Shown piece after piece: positions 23,801 through 36,399 of a DNA stretch of 64,000 nt; position 1 is the stretch's first letter, and every line of letters starts with the position of its first letter. Both the position numbers and the translations under genes were made by a program. A model generated the notes under the pieces. The model searched no databases. It had not been told where the DNA came from and was given only the letters and a program-made list of their open reading frames with translations. Source of the stretch: Epiperipatus broadwayi (lineage: Eukaryota; Onychophora; Udeonychophora; Euonychophora; Peripatidae); the NCBI GenBank assembly GCA_028023455.1, contig JAQFVV010006215.1, forward strand, positions 5,381,230-5,445,229. Direction: 5' to 3'.

Positions 23801-26318
23801 TTGCATCGGAAATTCAAGGTTAGTACAAGGGGCGAAGTTGGCTACATGTGAAAGATCATGAAGCTAGGATCGAACTTAGATCTGACTGCTTCATTATATA
23901 CAGACCATTTAATAAAAAAAAAAAATTTTCTGATAATATTATACGCATTAACAAATATAACATTAATATAAGATAGAAACCTTTGACTGGAAAATGATAT
24001 CAAAGTTAAACAGTCACTTCACTCTAATAAGGTAACATAAAACACACACACCGATTAATCCTATACTTTACAACATATATAGTTGTTGGTCTTAAAATAA
24101 TTCATAAAGTTATCAAAATAAAATGTATAAAGAAGAATGGATTATTCTAATATAATTTAAAGTTTAATATTTCTTAATTTAAATGAAATGAATGTCAACA
24201 TATTTCATTTTAAATTAATATAATTCATTTGCTATTTATATTTAACACATGTATCTGAAAAATATTAATATACAAAACTTAAATAATCAAATTTATAATA
24301 ACTATATAATAAATACATTTAATATTACTCCCCAACATATACTTTTAAAACAAAATATCTGATTATAACATAGTCTATACTTTAAAGGTCAGTGATGGTG
24401 ATGAAGATTAGTCTTACCGTACCTGCCGTTCGAGGGCGCCATCTAGGCATTTGAATCTAGAAAAATTTATATAGTAGGCAGATACGTAAGTTAAGATTCA
24501 AAAAAATTTTTTTTATATATATTATTCTGACCATTTGCCCAATGTCACTAGCTCATAGAGTAGCAGAGATTTTAAACATTTTTATAAGTTTTAATAGATT
24601 TAGATTCTCAAAATATATTAATATTTAAAACAATAAAATAAAAGAAGCCACTGCCAGTAATTAACACACAATTAGATTTTATTAACGCACATTTAAAATT
24701 TGAGGAATAAATTTATTTTTAGATTTTAACATTAATTTTTTTAAAATTTAAATTACTATTTTAAATAGACCACACAGATGGATATTTAAATTATATTTTA
24801 CTTTAGCATGTTGAGTATAGATAGGTTACATAGATTTTTTCCACTTAAAAACTTATCAAAACATTCATTCAATCTCAGACTAAAAGTTCGTAGCCAACCC
24901 AATGTCAGCTTCCAGATATATATTTGCAACCAATGTAATATGAAGATGCTAGCATAAAACCACGCCGACAGAAATGTGCATCTGATAGCGTAATATTATT
25001 TGAAGGTAATGATCCGTGTCCAGAACAGGAAAGTGCATCTGCCTGACTAAGGAATCATGTATATAATTTTTTTTTAAGAGTGCTACGTATGGGGGAGAGC
25101 GGTCTTTCTGCCGTCTTATAAATCTCTGTCCATAGAGCTAGAAGGGGTCAATGGCACAGGAAATACATCTGCGACCATTTCAATGATATGACTGCCTCTT
25201 TGGGGTCATGCATTCAGTTGGGCACGTTGCCCTGTATGCTAAACACTCTTCACATTACATTAATATAAACACCCATATATCCCTCCACAAGCATGGCTCT
25301 AACTACGAAACAAATAGCCTGAAATTAAAATCTCTTAAATTAAACATAAATGAATTTAAACATAGTTATTAATCTTTATCCATGCAGCTATCTACACCCA
25401 ACTTTAAATTTAATACATTTTAGTTAAAACATAATACACACACAAAAAAAAAAATGAAATGGAAATGATTGCTTAAACATCTGCATAAAAAAAAATATTA
25501 ACAATTGAATTTGCATTTTTAAGTCAGATAAGAGTTCTTATTTTCAGCTATTAATTAATTGCAATTTTAGGAAAGTTCTTATTAGATAGACACAAGAGTT
25601 CATACTTTATGAATTTAGCAGATTTAGAAGTCCATCTTCGTGATCACTTTCGTAGATTTTGTCCTTCTTTGAAATGAAACTGCGACTTGCCATGCATTTG
25701 GTCAGGAACTGTCATCAATAGGCCTCAGCTGGTTGTCCGGAAAATTAAATCTATTGCAGACTTCCACATCGTGAAAATCTGCAATATAGCTAGTTATAAC
25801 GACATATTCATAGTCAGCTCTCAGATAAGAATTATAATAATCATTTGGCTTTTATATTTTTATTAGTCTCTTATCATCCAATCTTTGGATTCAATCGACA
25901 AAATGTCACTAATCCTTTCATGTTTTATATTTTTATTAGTCTCTTACATTGGTCATTTAATTTCTTTGTATTCTCTTACCATTTAACTTATTTTAAGTAC
26001 CTCAAGGGCTAGTTTGCTTTTGGACAATCATTTAATTAATAAGACAATCATTTCCATTTTCTAAGATTATAGAAATCAACATTATTTCTATTTTTAAAAT
26101 ATCAATCTTTATATTTTTACTTTTTTTTACAACAAAAAATACTTTTAAATACTTTTTCTCAAAATAGTTTAAGTTTTCCATCTGCGCGACAATATATATA
26201 TTAAACAACTTTTACTTTTCAGTTTTTTTCTTTTTAATAAATCAATTTTTATTTATGATCTTTTTATTTTCATTTTAAAATAATCAAATATTTTATCTAA
26301 TGCCGTGTTTGCAATTAT
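20881..26318. other. Intron stretch without a recognised gene
   Basis: No exon, LINE or RNA gene could be supported. Several patches are less AT-rich than the surroundings (21150-21330, 21960-22200, 22900-23350, 23790-23900, 25080-25260) and may be old transposon pieces. The minus strand at 22060 has GGTTCGAGGCT, close to a tRNA B box, in the 21960-22090 patch. A C run sits at 23142. Confidence 0.6.
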
Positions 26319-26529
26319 ATTTCATTCCAATATCAGCCTTTCAAGCTAATTGAGCACGCGCCTTTTGAGTGTTAAATAAATGAATACTCTCTTCTTCAAT
26401 ACAAGATATAGTATTCTTTTTATTCCTGCATAAATACTATATCTTGGATTGAAGAAGAGAGTATTCATTTATTTAACACTCAAAAGGCGCGAGCTCAATT
26501 AGCTTGAAAGGCTGATATTGGAATGAAAT
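26319..26529. mobile_element. 211-bp near-perfect palindromic element
   Basis: The two halves are almost perfect inverted copies starting ATTTCATTCC and running through TATCAGCCTTTCAAGCTAAT, GCGCCTTTTGAGTGTTAAAT and GAATACTCTCTTCTTCAAT to a loop near 26420. The inner GAATACTCTC and ACAAGATA-AGT phrases are shared with the concatemeric foldbacks at 15677 and 55506, so the three look related. Such a sequence would form a stable hairpin. Confidence 0.92.
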
Positions 26530-26938
26530 TTTAAAATAATGTAACGGAATATTATATTCCGTTACAATACATTGCATAATTAAATGAGACTTATGAAATA
26601 AGAGAGCATGTATTTTATAAACACAATATCAGAAAAAAATATGTATCACTATACTAATATATAATATTTTACTATACTTAAACTTCATGAATCAAATTCA
26701 TTTCAAAGAATTATTTGATTTATATTTCAATATCATTAATCGTTAATAATACTTAGTATGATAATAAAACTATTTTCCTTTGCTGAGATATATTTTAAAG
26801 ACAATTATATTAAATATTGTATGTAAATTAATTCAGTATATATATAGGCAAAAAATATCTAATCTTTTAATAAAATAAACTATTTTCATAGAATGACAGA
26901 AAGCAATATCATTATAGAGTTCACACATATAAGAAAAA

Positions 26939-27480
26939 GTAATTAGAGAGGATTTAAATACAGGCTTTCAAGCTCCCTTCAGTTATCTACTCCATCTTAT
27001 ACAACCGATACACATGACCACATAAGTGTGAAAAAGATAAATGATCTCCAATATACATATTCCGTGCTGAATCTGCACTCATCAGTTGGTCCAGATCATC
27101 ATCTCCCACACATATATAATCAGTGTTTGGTTTATATTAAGATAGCAAATCTTCAAACTTTAATGGACAGACGTCAATCTTCTCCATTCTCCAACTCTTC
27201 AGTCATCCATATTGAAAATCTGAAGAGTTGGAGAATGGAAAAGATTGAAGTCTGTCCATTAAAGTTTGAAAATTTGCTACCTTAATATAAACCTTAGCAC
27301 TAATTATATACATGTGTGGAAAATGATGATCTGGACCAACTGATTAGTACTGGTTCAGCATGAAATTCCTATACAGGAGATCATTTATCTTTTTCACATT
27401 AGTCATGTGTATTGGTTGTATAAGATAGAGTGAAAGCCGAAGGGAGCTTCAAAGCCTGGGTTCAAATCCCATCTAATTAC
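26939..27480. mobile_element. 542-bp foldback element with tRNA-like ends
   Basis: Inverted arms of more than 200 bp begin GTAATTAGA and meet near 27210. The right arm, reading outwards, contains AGCCGAAGGG (A-box-like) and then GGTTCAAATCCC (a good B box); the left arm holds the mirror image. Related elements lie at 43694-44125, 44245-44432 and 44683-45167. The ORF at 27028-27285 arises from the hairpin and is not a gene. Confidence 0.88.
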
Positions 27481-28029
27481 ATCTAGCTTAAGTATACTTG
27501 TATTTAAATATATTAAAAGATCTAAGTGCATTTTTATTTAAAATTATTACATGCATTTAAATACCAGTATATCTGCTAAATATCAGATTTAATTTACATT
27601 CATTAGCTGTTAAATATATATATATTTTTTCAAGAATGCAATATTTGATGTATTTATATCAAGCTAATTATAATAAAAAAATTATATATATTATATAAAT
27701 ATGCATTTTATAACTTTCATTATTTAGTTTTGCTATAGCATCAGCGGAAATATTTAAATAATTTTTAATGATGACAATAAATTCACATCTTTCCTTTCAT
27801 CTTTCATTTGCAGAACTATCCAATACCCATAATCATAAAGAAATGCAAGTCTATTATAAGACTTAACAAGTAAAAAAACTATAAAATAAAATATGACAGT
27901 ATTTTAGTTCATTTGCCACAATCATTATTTTATGAATAGTATTTATTGCTTAATTTACATATGGTATGATATATATATAAATAATTTTTGACAATAAAAA
28001 TAATTTGTTGAAGGGATTATTTATTTATA

Positions 28030-29435
28030 TGTATTGATTCCGAATTGCCCAGAATTTTAAATGAAAAAGTGAGATATGCAATTAAATGTATGAAGAAAGG
28101 AAAGGCTCCAGGTAATGATGGAATTATAATTGATATAATAAAAGAAGCAGGTGAAGAAATAGAATTTTTTTTTTAGCAAAGTTATATACTAAATGTCTAA
28201 ATGATGAAGAAGATATTAGAAATTACAGACCTATCAGCCTTTTATCAAGTTTTATATACAATTTTTAACAAGATAATTACAACTTGTCTACAGAGAACAT
28301 TGGATTTTCACCAACCAAGAGAACAAACTGGATTTAAAATGGTTTTAGTACAGTAGATCATATCCAGGTATTGAGAGAAGTTATAGAAATGGCAAATGAA
28401 TATGAGTTGCCATTATGTTTTAGATTTGTAGATTATGAAAAGTCATTTGATTCTATAAACATTTCTTCAGTGCATTGGATCATCAAGGTACAGATCCAGG
28501 ATATTGTTATATTTTAAAGAATATTTATAAAAATGAAACAGCAATAATTAGATTACATAATGATACTGGAAAAGTCAACATTGAGAAGGGTATAAGACAA
28601 GATGACTCCATATCTCCAAAACTTTTTACAGCAGTGCTGCAAGAAGTATTTTGTGGATTAAAATGGGAAGTGAAAGTAAATGGAGATTAATGATTTTGAA
28701 GATGATGTAGTTGTTTTTGCAAATAATGCTTCAGAGCTGCAGGAAATGTTGCAGGAGTTATCAGATGAAAGTAGGACTAAAGATAAATGTTAAAAAGACT
28801 AAAGTAATGTTTAATCGATTTGCTCAAAATATGATAATAAATATTGATTATGATGAATTAGAAGAAGTTAACAGTTACAAATATCTTGGTCATATTATTA
28901 ATACAGATGGAAACATAATGGATGAAATTAATCATAGAATTAAACATGGTTGGAGTGCTTTTGGTAGAAATAACTTGATACTAAAAGGAAATATGCTTAT
29001 GTGTTTGAAAAGGAAGGTTTTTAATAAATGTGTTTTGCCAGTTCTTACTTATGGATCTGAGACTTGGACACTTAATAGAAGAGCAATACAGAGACTTCAG
29101 ACCACTTATAACAAGAAGAGATCAAAAACGCAATGTATGGATAAGAGAACAAACAGGTGTTACTAACCTCATTGAAAAAATTAAAATATTGAAGTGGAGT
29201 TGGGCTGGACATATTGCTAGAAGAGATGATAATAGATGGACAATTGAAGTCTTAAACTGGATTCCAAGAGATTGTAAAAAACCCAGAAAGAGACCACATG
29301 TGAGTTGGATGGATGAGATGAGAAAGTGTGCCGAGGTGATGCGGAGAAGAGAAGCTAAAGATCGGAGAAGATGGATTGAACTTGGAGAGACCTTCATCAC
29401 GCAGTGGATTGATAATGGTTGATGATGATGATGAT
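28030..29435 (+). mobile_element. RTE-type LINE, copy C (5'-truncated, best preserved 3' half)
   Basis: The copy starts inside the reverse transcriptase: KCMKKGKAPGNDGI, then YRPISLLSSF, FVDYEKSFDSI, GIRQDDSISPKLFTAVLQ, and after a frameshift GLKINVKKTKVMFN and VNSYKYLGHIINTDGN. The C-terminus reads ILKWSWAGHIARRDD and RPHVSWMDEMRK, ending WIDNG with stop at 29422, typical of RTE ORF2. The YADD box region near 28700 is degraded. Several frameshifts remain. The 3' end is GATGATGATGATGATT at 29420-29436. The minus-strand ORF at 29122-29451 is its shadow. Confidence 0.92.
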
Positions 29436-29439
29436 TGGT

Positions 29440-31955
29440 ATTTATTTTCAATTAATGTTGAATAAATGACATAGTTGTATTTTATAATTTTGGTGTATAT
29501 TTTCTTCTATTAATAATCAAATGGGACTATAAAATTTGGAATAAATACTTTAATCACATCAATATAATATTTATCCTCCAAATAAACTTATTTATAATAT
29601 GATAATTTCTATTAGAGAAAGCCGCCATGAAGATTATACTTCTAAAATATATTTTTTTTGTTTGACTGATTTCCATAATAGGTAATATGATCTCTGATTT
29701 TGTCTGGATTGTCTAAGAATCTACAAATGGTAAAGATGGAAAAAAAAAATCATAATACACATATGTCACAAATATCTTTGTTATTATACAATACACAAAA
29801 TTTTTTTAATTTCAATGCAATTACAAACTTTAAAATATCAACACTAATATTGTACTTTTAATAAATAATTAGAATGTGTAATATTAACTTAATATAGGTA
29901 GCACTGACAATTCATCATTACCTAAAATATTAAATATATTATATTACCATAATAGCATTATATGTATTAATTATTACAGAAAGGATAGAACAATAAAGTT
30001 ATGTCATTATCGGAAAAGGTTCAAGAATATAAACAGAAATTTTCACCATAGTTAATAATAAATAAATAAATAAAGGCAATACAAATATTACAAAACAATA
30101 ACTATTAAAATTAATAATTAGAGTGATATGAAGGGAAAAATCTGTTCTATAGAATTAAATATTATTGAAATTAATATATAAATAAAATTGGGGTATTATG
30201 AAATTAATTGTTGTAAAGTAAAAAACTATATATATTTTTTTATTTTATTTTAATAATTATACAAAGATAATTTAATGTTTTAAGATTTTCAACTTCAATT
30301 TTCATAAACTAAAAATATTATTCAAGATTAAGAAGAGAAAATACATTTAAGTTATTTTCTTGTGTATGCATTTAATAATTAAAATGAATCATTAACCAGA
30401 GACTAATTGAAAAACAAACATGTCATCTTTCAAATAAATCAACATATTTTTCAAACAAGTAGTTTGTTTTCGATTTCAGGCAAATACAAATTTTCACACT
30501 GGAAGACAGTAAATATAAAAAAAGATGAAATAGTTATTATTCTTTTTCAATTGCAGCTACGAAAAAATTATTCACCATTGGTATTTCTTACAATATGAAT
30601 TGTTGATTTACAAACCTTAACTGAGTCATCATCATTATCTGGAAATGAAATTATTAGGGGAATAGTGGGTAATAGAAACTAACTACTGTCTGCCTTATAA
30701 AATAAAATGTGTCCCTGAGTCAATAGACTACCTATTACCTATCAATCAAAGAGTTATATAAAAAATTGAAATTTAGCAAACAAATGAATATAAAAATATC
30801 ATGAAAAAAATTGAAAATATAAAGAATAAAAATCAGCAAGACTATGAATATAGAAATAAAGCTATAGAAAAAATTGGAAAGCTTTCAAAGTAGAAGAAGT
30901 GGTTAGATAAAGAAGATAGTTATTTTAAAAATTGTCAAAAATGTATCTCTTGAAATTAAAACTTGCATGGTAAAGTAAAAATAAAAAGGGAAATATTAAA
31001 CTGCTGAGTCTACTGAAATTTGATAAAAACTTAATTAAAAATTATATTATAATGAACTAAAATATTTCAATGTACTAGTATTTAATTGATAATAGATAAA
31101 TTAATTTGTAAACTTTTCATATTTATTTTTTTTCTCTCTTGTAAGATTTTTATAACATTTTCATTTGTATATTTTTTTAATAATATTTTTAGTTATGAGA
31201 TACTAAACAAAGAAAATATCTGATAAATTGATTGTTTATAACTAATAGACGATTTTGTGCAATTTTAAAAAGATTAAGGGAGTTAAATAAGGCATTTAAG
31301 CCCAGCCAAAGAATATACAAATAGGCACAAAATGCAAAGGAAATTTGTGTACTGTGTTTTGAGATATATCCACCATATAAAGATGATTTAATATATTTGT
31401 AAATGAATACATCATGACTTTGTATACACTTCAAACTTGTCATTTTCACAATTAGTTTTCTTATTAAGTTATTATTTTAAAATAAGACAGCATTAGTTAT
31501 ATATAATCTTTATTCAATTTTAAACTTGATTACATAGCACAGTTTACCTGTATAAATAATTTAGAAAAGAATTAAAAATGTCTTCAAACTGTTCTAGACC
31601 ACTGATAATTTAATAAATGAAAACTAATATTTTAGGAATCCAAGAGGTGGGACCAGAAAGTATAGAAGCTTTCTTATTCTCAAAACAAAATAATTTCTGC
31701 TAGACAATATATATTTTTATAATGGGTGATTATAATAATAATAATCTAATTATTGATCAATTTTGCAAACCCCAAATTTAATTTTTGTTATTAGGCTTAA
31801 ATAGATAGATGTCAGCTGAGCTTGTAATTAGTTTCCATTAAATAAATAATAATACATCAATGTGTGGTTGTGTGCAGTAATTACTATTATTTCTCTTTTC
31901 TAATCATCATCATTAGCATTGTGGAGTTAATATTGAGTGCCCAATATGGCTCAAA
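29440..31955. other. Intron stretch without a recognised gene
   Basis: AT-rich intron. I see no exon, repeat boundary or RNA gene here. ORFs at 30407 and 31189 (minus) are short and featureless. Confidence 0.6.
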
Positions 31956-32316
31956 TTGAGTTCAGGATCTATTTATATAATACACATGTCTTTAAATACT
32001 GCAAAGTAAAAGAAACTTCAACAGCCTCTGAAAAGCAAGAGGAAGAGTAACAAGGCATTACTCATTAGGTTTATTAATTACTGGATGGTGAAAGTTTAAG
32101 TGATTTCCCATCCTTGTTCTATCCTTGAACTAATGTTGGATAGTTAACAGGATAATTTCTAGATGAGCTATTTAAAAAAAAATCCTAAGTTTTGTTGGAA
32201 TACAAAAAAAATCTATTAAGTTCTACCAAGCTTAATTCAAACAAAAATCATGATCTTTCCTATGTACACTTTATATATAAATAAATAATACAAAAACTCT
32301 GTCAGATAATGAAAAT

Positions 32317-32776
32317 TATTCTACACGAATAAAGCGTGATAAACAGAGCAGCCAAAATTCAAAAAACATTAATTATAAACAACAATTTGCCAAGCACTTT
32401 TAACATGATTACAATAGCATATTTATCAATACAAAAAAATCTAAAAGTGATTTACAGATTAATTCTGTTTTTTCAAATCATGAAAGTAATTGTGGTCATG
32501 AGTTTTATCCTCAAAATATTACTACTGTGTGCAATGAATCAAATGATAGGGAAAGGAAGTTGAAACAGGCTTGGTTTATTGCGAAGTCTAAAAAACGTTA
32601 TCAATCAGCATAACGCTAGTGTTCCACTGAACATGCACTGGAATATTAACCAATCAGTTCCAATATGTCGCCATGATTCTGGTATACAGTACCAAAAGCG
32701 CTTGGCAAATTGTTGTTTATAATTAATGTTTTTTGAATTTTGGCTGCTGTTTATCAGCTTTATTCGTGTAGAATAA
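32317..32776. mobile_element. 460-bp foldback (MITE-like) element
   Basis: Terminal inverted repeats of about 78 bp start TTATTCTACACGAATAAAGC and run to TTTGCCAAGC. The left segmental duplicate lacks the element near 9340, so it inserted into the right copy only or was lost cleanly from the left. The ORF at 32336-32563 is within it and shows no transposase features. Confidence 0.88.
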
Positions 32777-32870
32777 CTTTATATATAAAGAAATTTTATT
32801 GGAAATAAAAACTATTTTGTATACTTTATATATAAAGAAAAGTTTTATTGAAAATAAAAACTATTTAATT
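32777..32870. repeat. 47-bp tandem duplication
   Basis: Two units, each starting CTTTATATATAAAG (32777 and 32824) and containing TTTTATTG-AAATAAAAACTA. The left segmental duplicate has a single equivalent near 9345, so the second unit arose after the large duplication. Confidence 0.8.
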
Positions 32871-34073
32871 TCTGGAATCATTAAAAATTCTAATGACAAT
32901 TCATTTAATATGAAGCATTTGTTTCAATAATTACAAAAAGCATTTAAAAAAATGGAATGCAGCTAATCTTAAAGACATACTTTTTGTTTTTCCAGTAGCT
33001 TAAAATACTCATTACAGCTGAATAAATAAAAGCTCTGCTTTCTAGTGAAAAAAATGAAGAAATAAATAAATCACTCAACAGTAATATTATTCATTATTTT
33101 GATATTACTACTTCTTCTTTTTTTTTTAAGCTTTTCTATTTATTTATTGATTATTTGTGATATTTTTCATTATATTATATAATAGTCAAATAATAAAATT
33201 CAGAGAAATAAAAAATTATATCCTGATTCAGTCAGAAAAATTTGCAATCCAAATTTGAATCATGATCTAAACTTTAGTAACTATAGATTATATATGAAAA
33301 AAACAGATATCCATAAATGCACCTTAGCTCTCATTTTCATTATTCCAGTATGAACATCCCAAAAGACAATCGATATGATTACTTTACTTTTTACAGATGT
33401 GCTCATAACAAAATAAATAGACATCTTAAATAACTGTAAATTATATACATATGTAAATTATTAAAACTGTATTTCAATATTTTTAATCATACACACCCAA
33501 AAAAAAATGTAAATAAGTTTTGTTGATAATTAAAATAAATAAAATAGTATTAATAACTTGTAAATGAATGTCATTTATAAAATCAAGAATGTCATTAATT
33601 TAGTCCAAGACTCTTATCATATGGGATCTAAGTCAATAAATCAAACAACAAAATAAAAATAAAAAAACAAACATCTAAAAATATAATATAAAAATGTATC
33701 TAAAAATTAATTCACTATAAACATTTATACGTTAGGTATGTATATTTATAAACTTTTGAAAATATGGGTGTCTATATATATGTATCATGCACATATGCAT
33801 GATAAACAATTTTTTTTAAAAATTAATTCAATAAAATTATATCCTGAATAGAGTATCTATCTCATAAATAAAAATCTACAGTTAGGTTAAAATAATAATT
33901 TAAAAAAACCCAAAAACAATTAGGGTTATGCAAATATTAGTATTAGCAAGCATCAATAAAAATAATAGCATCTTTAAAAATAAAAATAAACAACAAAAAA
34001 TCCCATAAAAGACCATTCATCTGTTAATGCACCAAAATCACCGAGCTAAAACTTATTTAGAATTTACATTTAC

Positions 34074-34250
34074 CAATTCAGAAACGCGTTTATGAAGATC
34101 TTCATTTTGTATTTTTAAAGATTCAATGTCTAGCTCTTTTTCTATACCTACTGCATTCACATTTTCAAGATCTGCATTTAAATGATCTATTGTTACTTGA
34201 AGATTATATTCATTCACATTATCATTTGGTCCATCTGTTTGTATATTTTG
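34074..34250 (-). CDS. USO1: USO1/p115 duplicated coiled-coil exon, upstream copy
   Basis: A 59-codon exon, phase 0 at both ends, reading QNIQTDGPNDNVNEYNL and ending LHKRVSEL. Acceptor TTCTTCTCAG and twin donors GTAAATGTAAAT are identical to those of the copy at 10933. It follows the exon at 45393 in frame. The segment corresponds to the part of the vertebrate coiled coil after KDSMIENM. With both copies included, the rod gains 59 residues, which is eight heptads plus three, so the heptad register would shift by three at the join. No disabling change is visible in either copy. Confidence 0.9.
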
Positions 34251-34813
34251 CTGAGAAGAAAATAAAATAAATTTTGCTATTTTTATATAGTAATTAGATA
34301 GATAAAATATTTTTTAAAAAAATTTAACTATTTATAAGTGTTTGAAATTCAAATTCTGTGTGAAAATTTGAATACATTTAAAGTGCTTTCAATTGTAACA
34401 CAATATATAAGTTTATATTTTTAATAACAAGAATAACAAAAAACACTAAAAAAGGCAATTAAAATAAAAAACTGAATTTATAATTCCTTTTTTAAAAAAA
34501 GATTTTTATCATTCAAATTCTTTATAATAATATAGAAAATACCAGGCTATTACAATAAAATATCTTTCCTTTCTACAAACAAAAATGTTATCATTTATGT
34601 AATGATAAAATCTTATTACATAACTGGTTAAATAACTGATATTAAATACAGCAAATAAAAATTATTTAAAGGTTTATCAGATTAACAAATAAAAGAAAGC
34701 CTTTATTAGGATTTAAATTTCCACCTGAACGATTTCATCAACTAATTATCAGTCAGCACCATCTCTAAATTTGATAATTACATACAAATATTTTAAAACA
34801 AACAAATAAATAA

Positions 34814-34923
34814 TTTGTCAAGCATTGGTGGTCGAGAGATCAGCACAGCCACATTACAAGCAGTTGTCCCAGGTTAGCGAGTTTGCTTCCCGGCCGATGC
34901 TATGACATGTGAAAAAAAAAACA
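34814..34923 (+). mobile_element. tRNA-derived SINE with 16-bp target duplication
   Basis: About 110 bp flanked by a perfect direct repeat ACAAACAAATAAATAA (34798-34813 and 34924-34939). The body has an A-box-like TGGTCGAGAGATCAGC, as in tRNA-Ser or tRNA-Leu, and a B-box-like GAGTTTGCTTCCC, followed by an A-rich tail. The left duplicate keeps the empty site at about 11685-11705. It has no coding capacity and would rely on a LINE for movement. Confidence 0.88.
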
Positions 34924-35049
34924 ACAAACAAATAAATAAAAAATATAAAGCAGTTAGTGCATTAAAATCATCATGCAAAATCCCCACTTAGGATTTGACA
35001 ATTACAATGAATCCATGAACTATGCTGCATCTAACTACATGATTTCAAT

Positions 35050-35690
35050 TATACACTATTCAAAGAAAAATGTAAACAAACAAACAAAAATATAAATTAA
35101 AAAAAAAACAATAAAATTTGCAAATTTTATATTTGATCTGTAGTTTATTTTGTTCTCTGAATGCTGTATACAATTATATATACATTAATAAAATTTCTTC
35201 AATTTATGTTGAAAGTACATCCATTTTATTTTTTCCCTTTTATCTTTCCTGAATAAATTATATTCTAGAACGGAAGTTTTACAAAATTTTATAACATATT
35301 TAAAGATAATATTGACTTACTTGTTAGACTAGTCTATTACATTTCTAATAAGAGAAAAAAAATTAATAAAATAAAATAAAATCGTCCAGTTTACTTTAAA
35401 AATAAAAATATGGTAATTTTTTTTTCTTTTCTTATTCTACTTGCTTCTGTGAATGCATAAGTGAATACCCACTTAGTAATATATATATAAGTATGTTCCT
35501 CTTAAGTTTTTATTAATAATTCTGTTATTTTTAATTTTTAAAATTTTATTTATACATACATATAAAAAAATTGAAAAGTACTCAATAAATAATACTATTC
35601 TATTCTAATCAATGTTTATCAACAAGGAGGACTTGGAACAAAATAACATAGTTTGCAGTTTCACAGTATAAACAAATCTTATACACATTG
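35050..35690. repeat. Intron block repeated at 47640-49030
   Basis: Colinear same-orientation similarity with 47640-49030: a block around AATTTTGCAAATTT, another around TTAATAAAA-TCTTCA-TTTATG, and TATTCTATTCTAATCAA followed by GCTTGGAACAAAATA-like sequence at the end. The partner carries an extra element (48377-48966). The left segmental duplicate lacks this block between the equivalents of 35000 and 35690. Confidence 0.7.
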
Positions 35691-36399
35691 ATAAACTTTT
35701 AATATTTAATAGAAAGCATTAGAACGTTTTTATAATATCAAATCAAATGCTGTTAAAATAATTATAATCCCAGTACTGGTTTCAATCATGTGAAGTTAAA
35801 AGTTCAAACTTTTTATTTTAATATAGATTCATCATTTTATATTATACAATAGGGCTCACATATCTGCATTATTTAGGTCCAAGCCTTGGCATGGATACTA
35901 AAATGTACAGATAATAATGAACTGTACACTTGACTTTAACCCATATAGATATAGTAATGATATTTACAACATGTATATACAGTAAGCACACATCTATGAT
36001 ACAATTTTTTTTTTTTTTTTAAATTATGCATATTAAGAATCAGTAACAGTAATCAGAGAACTAAAAACATTCCAACAAGTAAAAAATGTTTTTTTTTTTT
36101 TTTGATAATCATGATTAAGATCACAATCACATTGAAAATATACTTTTTTATTTTAAGTTAATTTTGTTCTTTATTATAGTGTTTTTATAATATAAATTAT
36201 AATTAATATATACAATTAATAAAGTTAATATTGAGTATTTTTTTTTATAAAAAATTAAAATTTGTATTTTTAAAAATATAAAAAGTTCATACTGATAATT
36301 CCTGTAAATAAAATTAATATATATATCACATTAATACAATAATTATATATATATTTAAAAAAAATTACAAAACATATATAATCCTGGCTAATAAGCTAA

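Larger units (their letters stand above)
11110..34073 (-). other. Giant USO1 intron between the duplicated exons
   Basis: About 23 kb separates the two duplicated exons. It contains three RTE LINE copies, two hammerhead repeat units, at least six foldback elements and a 1.6-kb insertion, listed separately. I found no convincing additional USO1 exon in it on the minus strand. Confidence 0.8.

Noticed and set aside
24425-24445. GGCGCCATCTAGG as a possible CTCF-type site
   Set aside because: Only part of the consensus matches and a single occurrence in an unknown species carries no weight.
29122-29451. 109-residue minus-strand ORF
   Set aside because: Antisense of the well-supported LINE C-terminus on the plus strand; its histidine run comes from the ATGATG tail.
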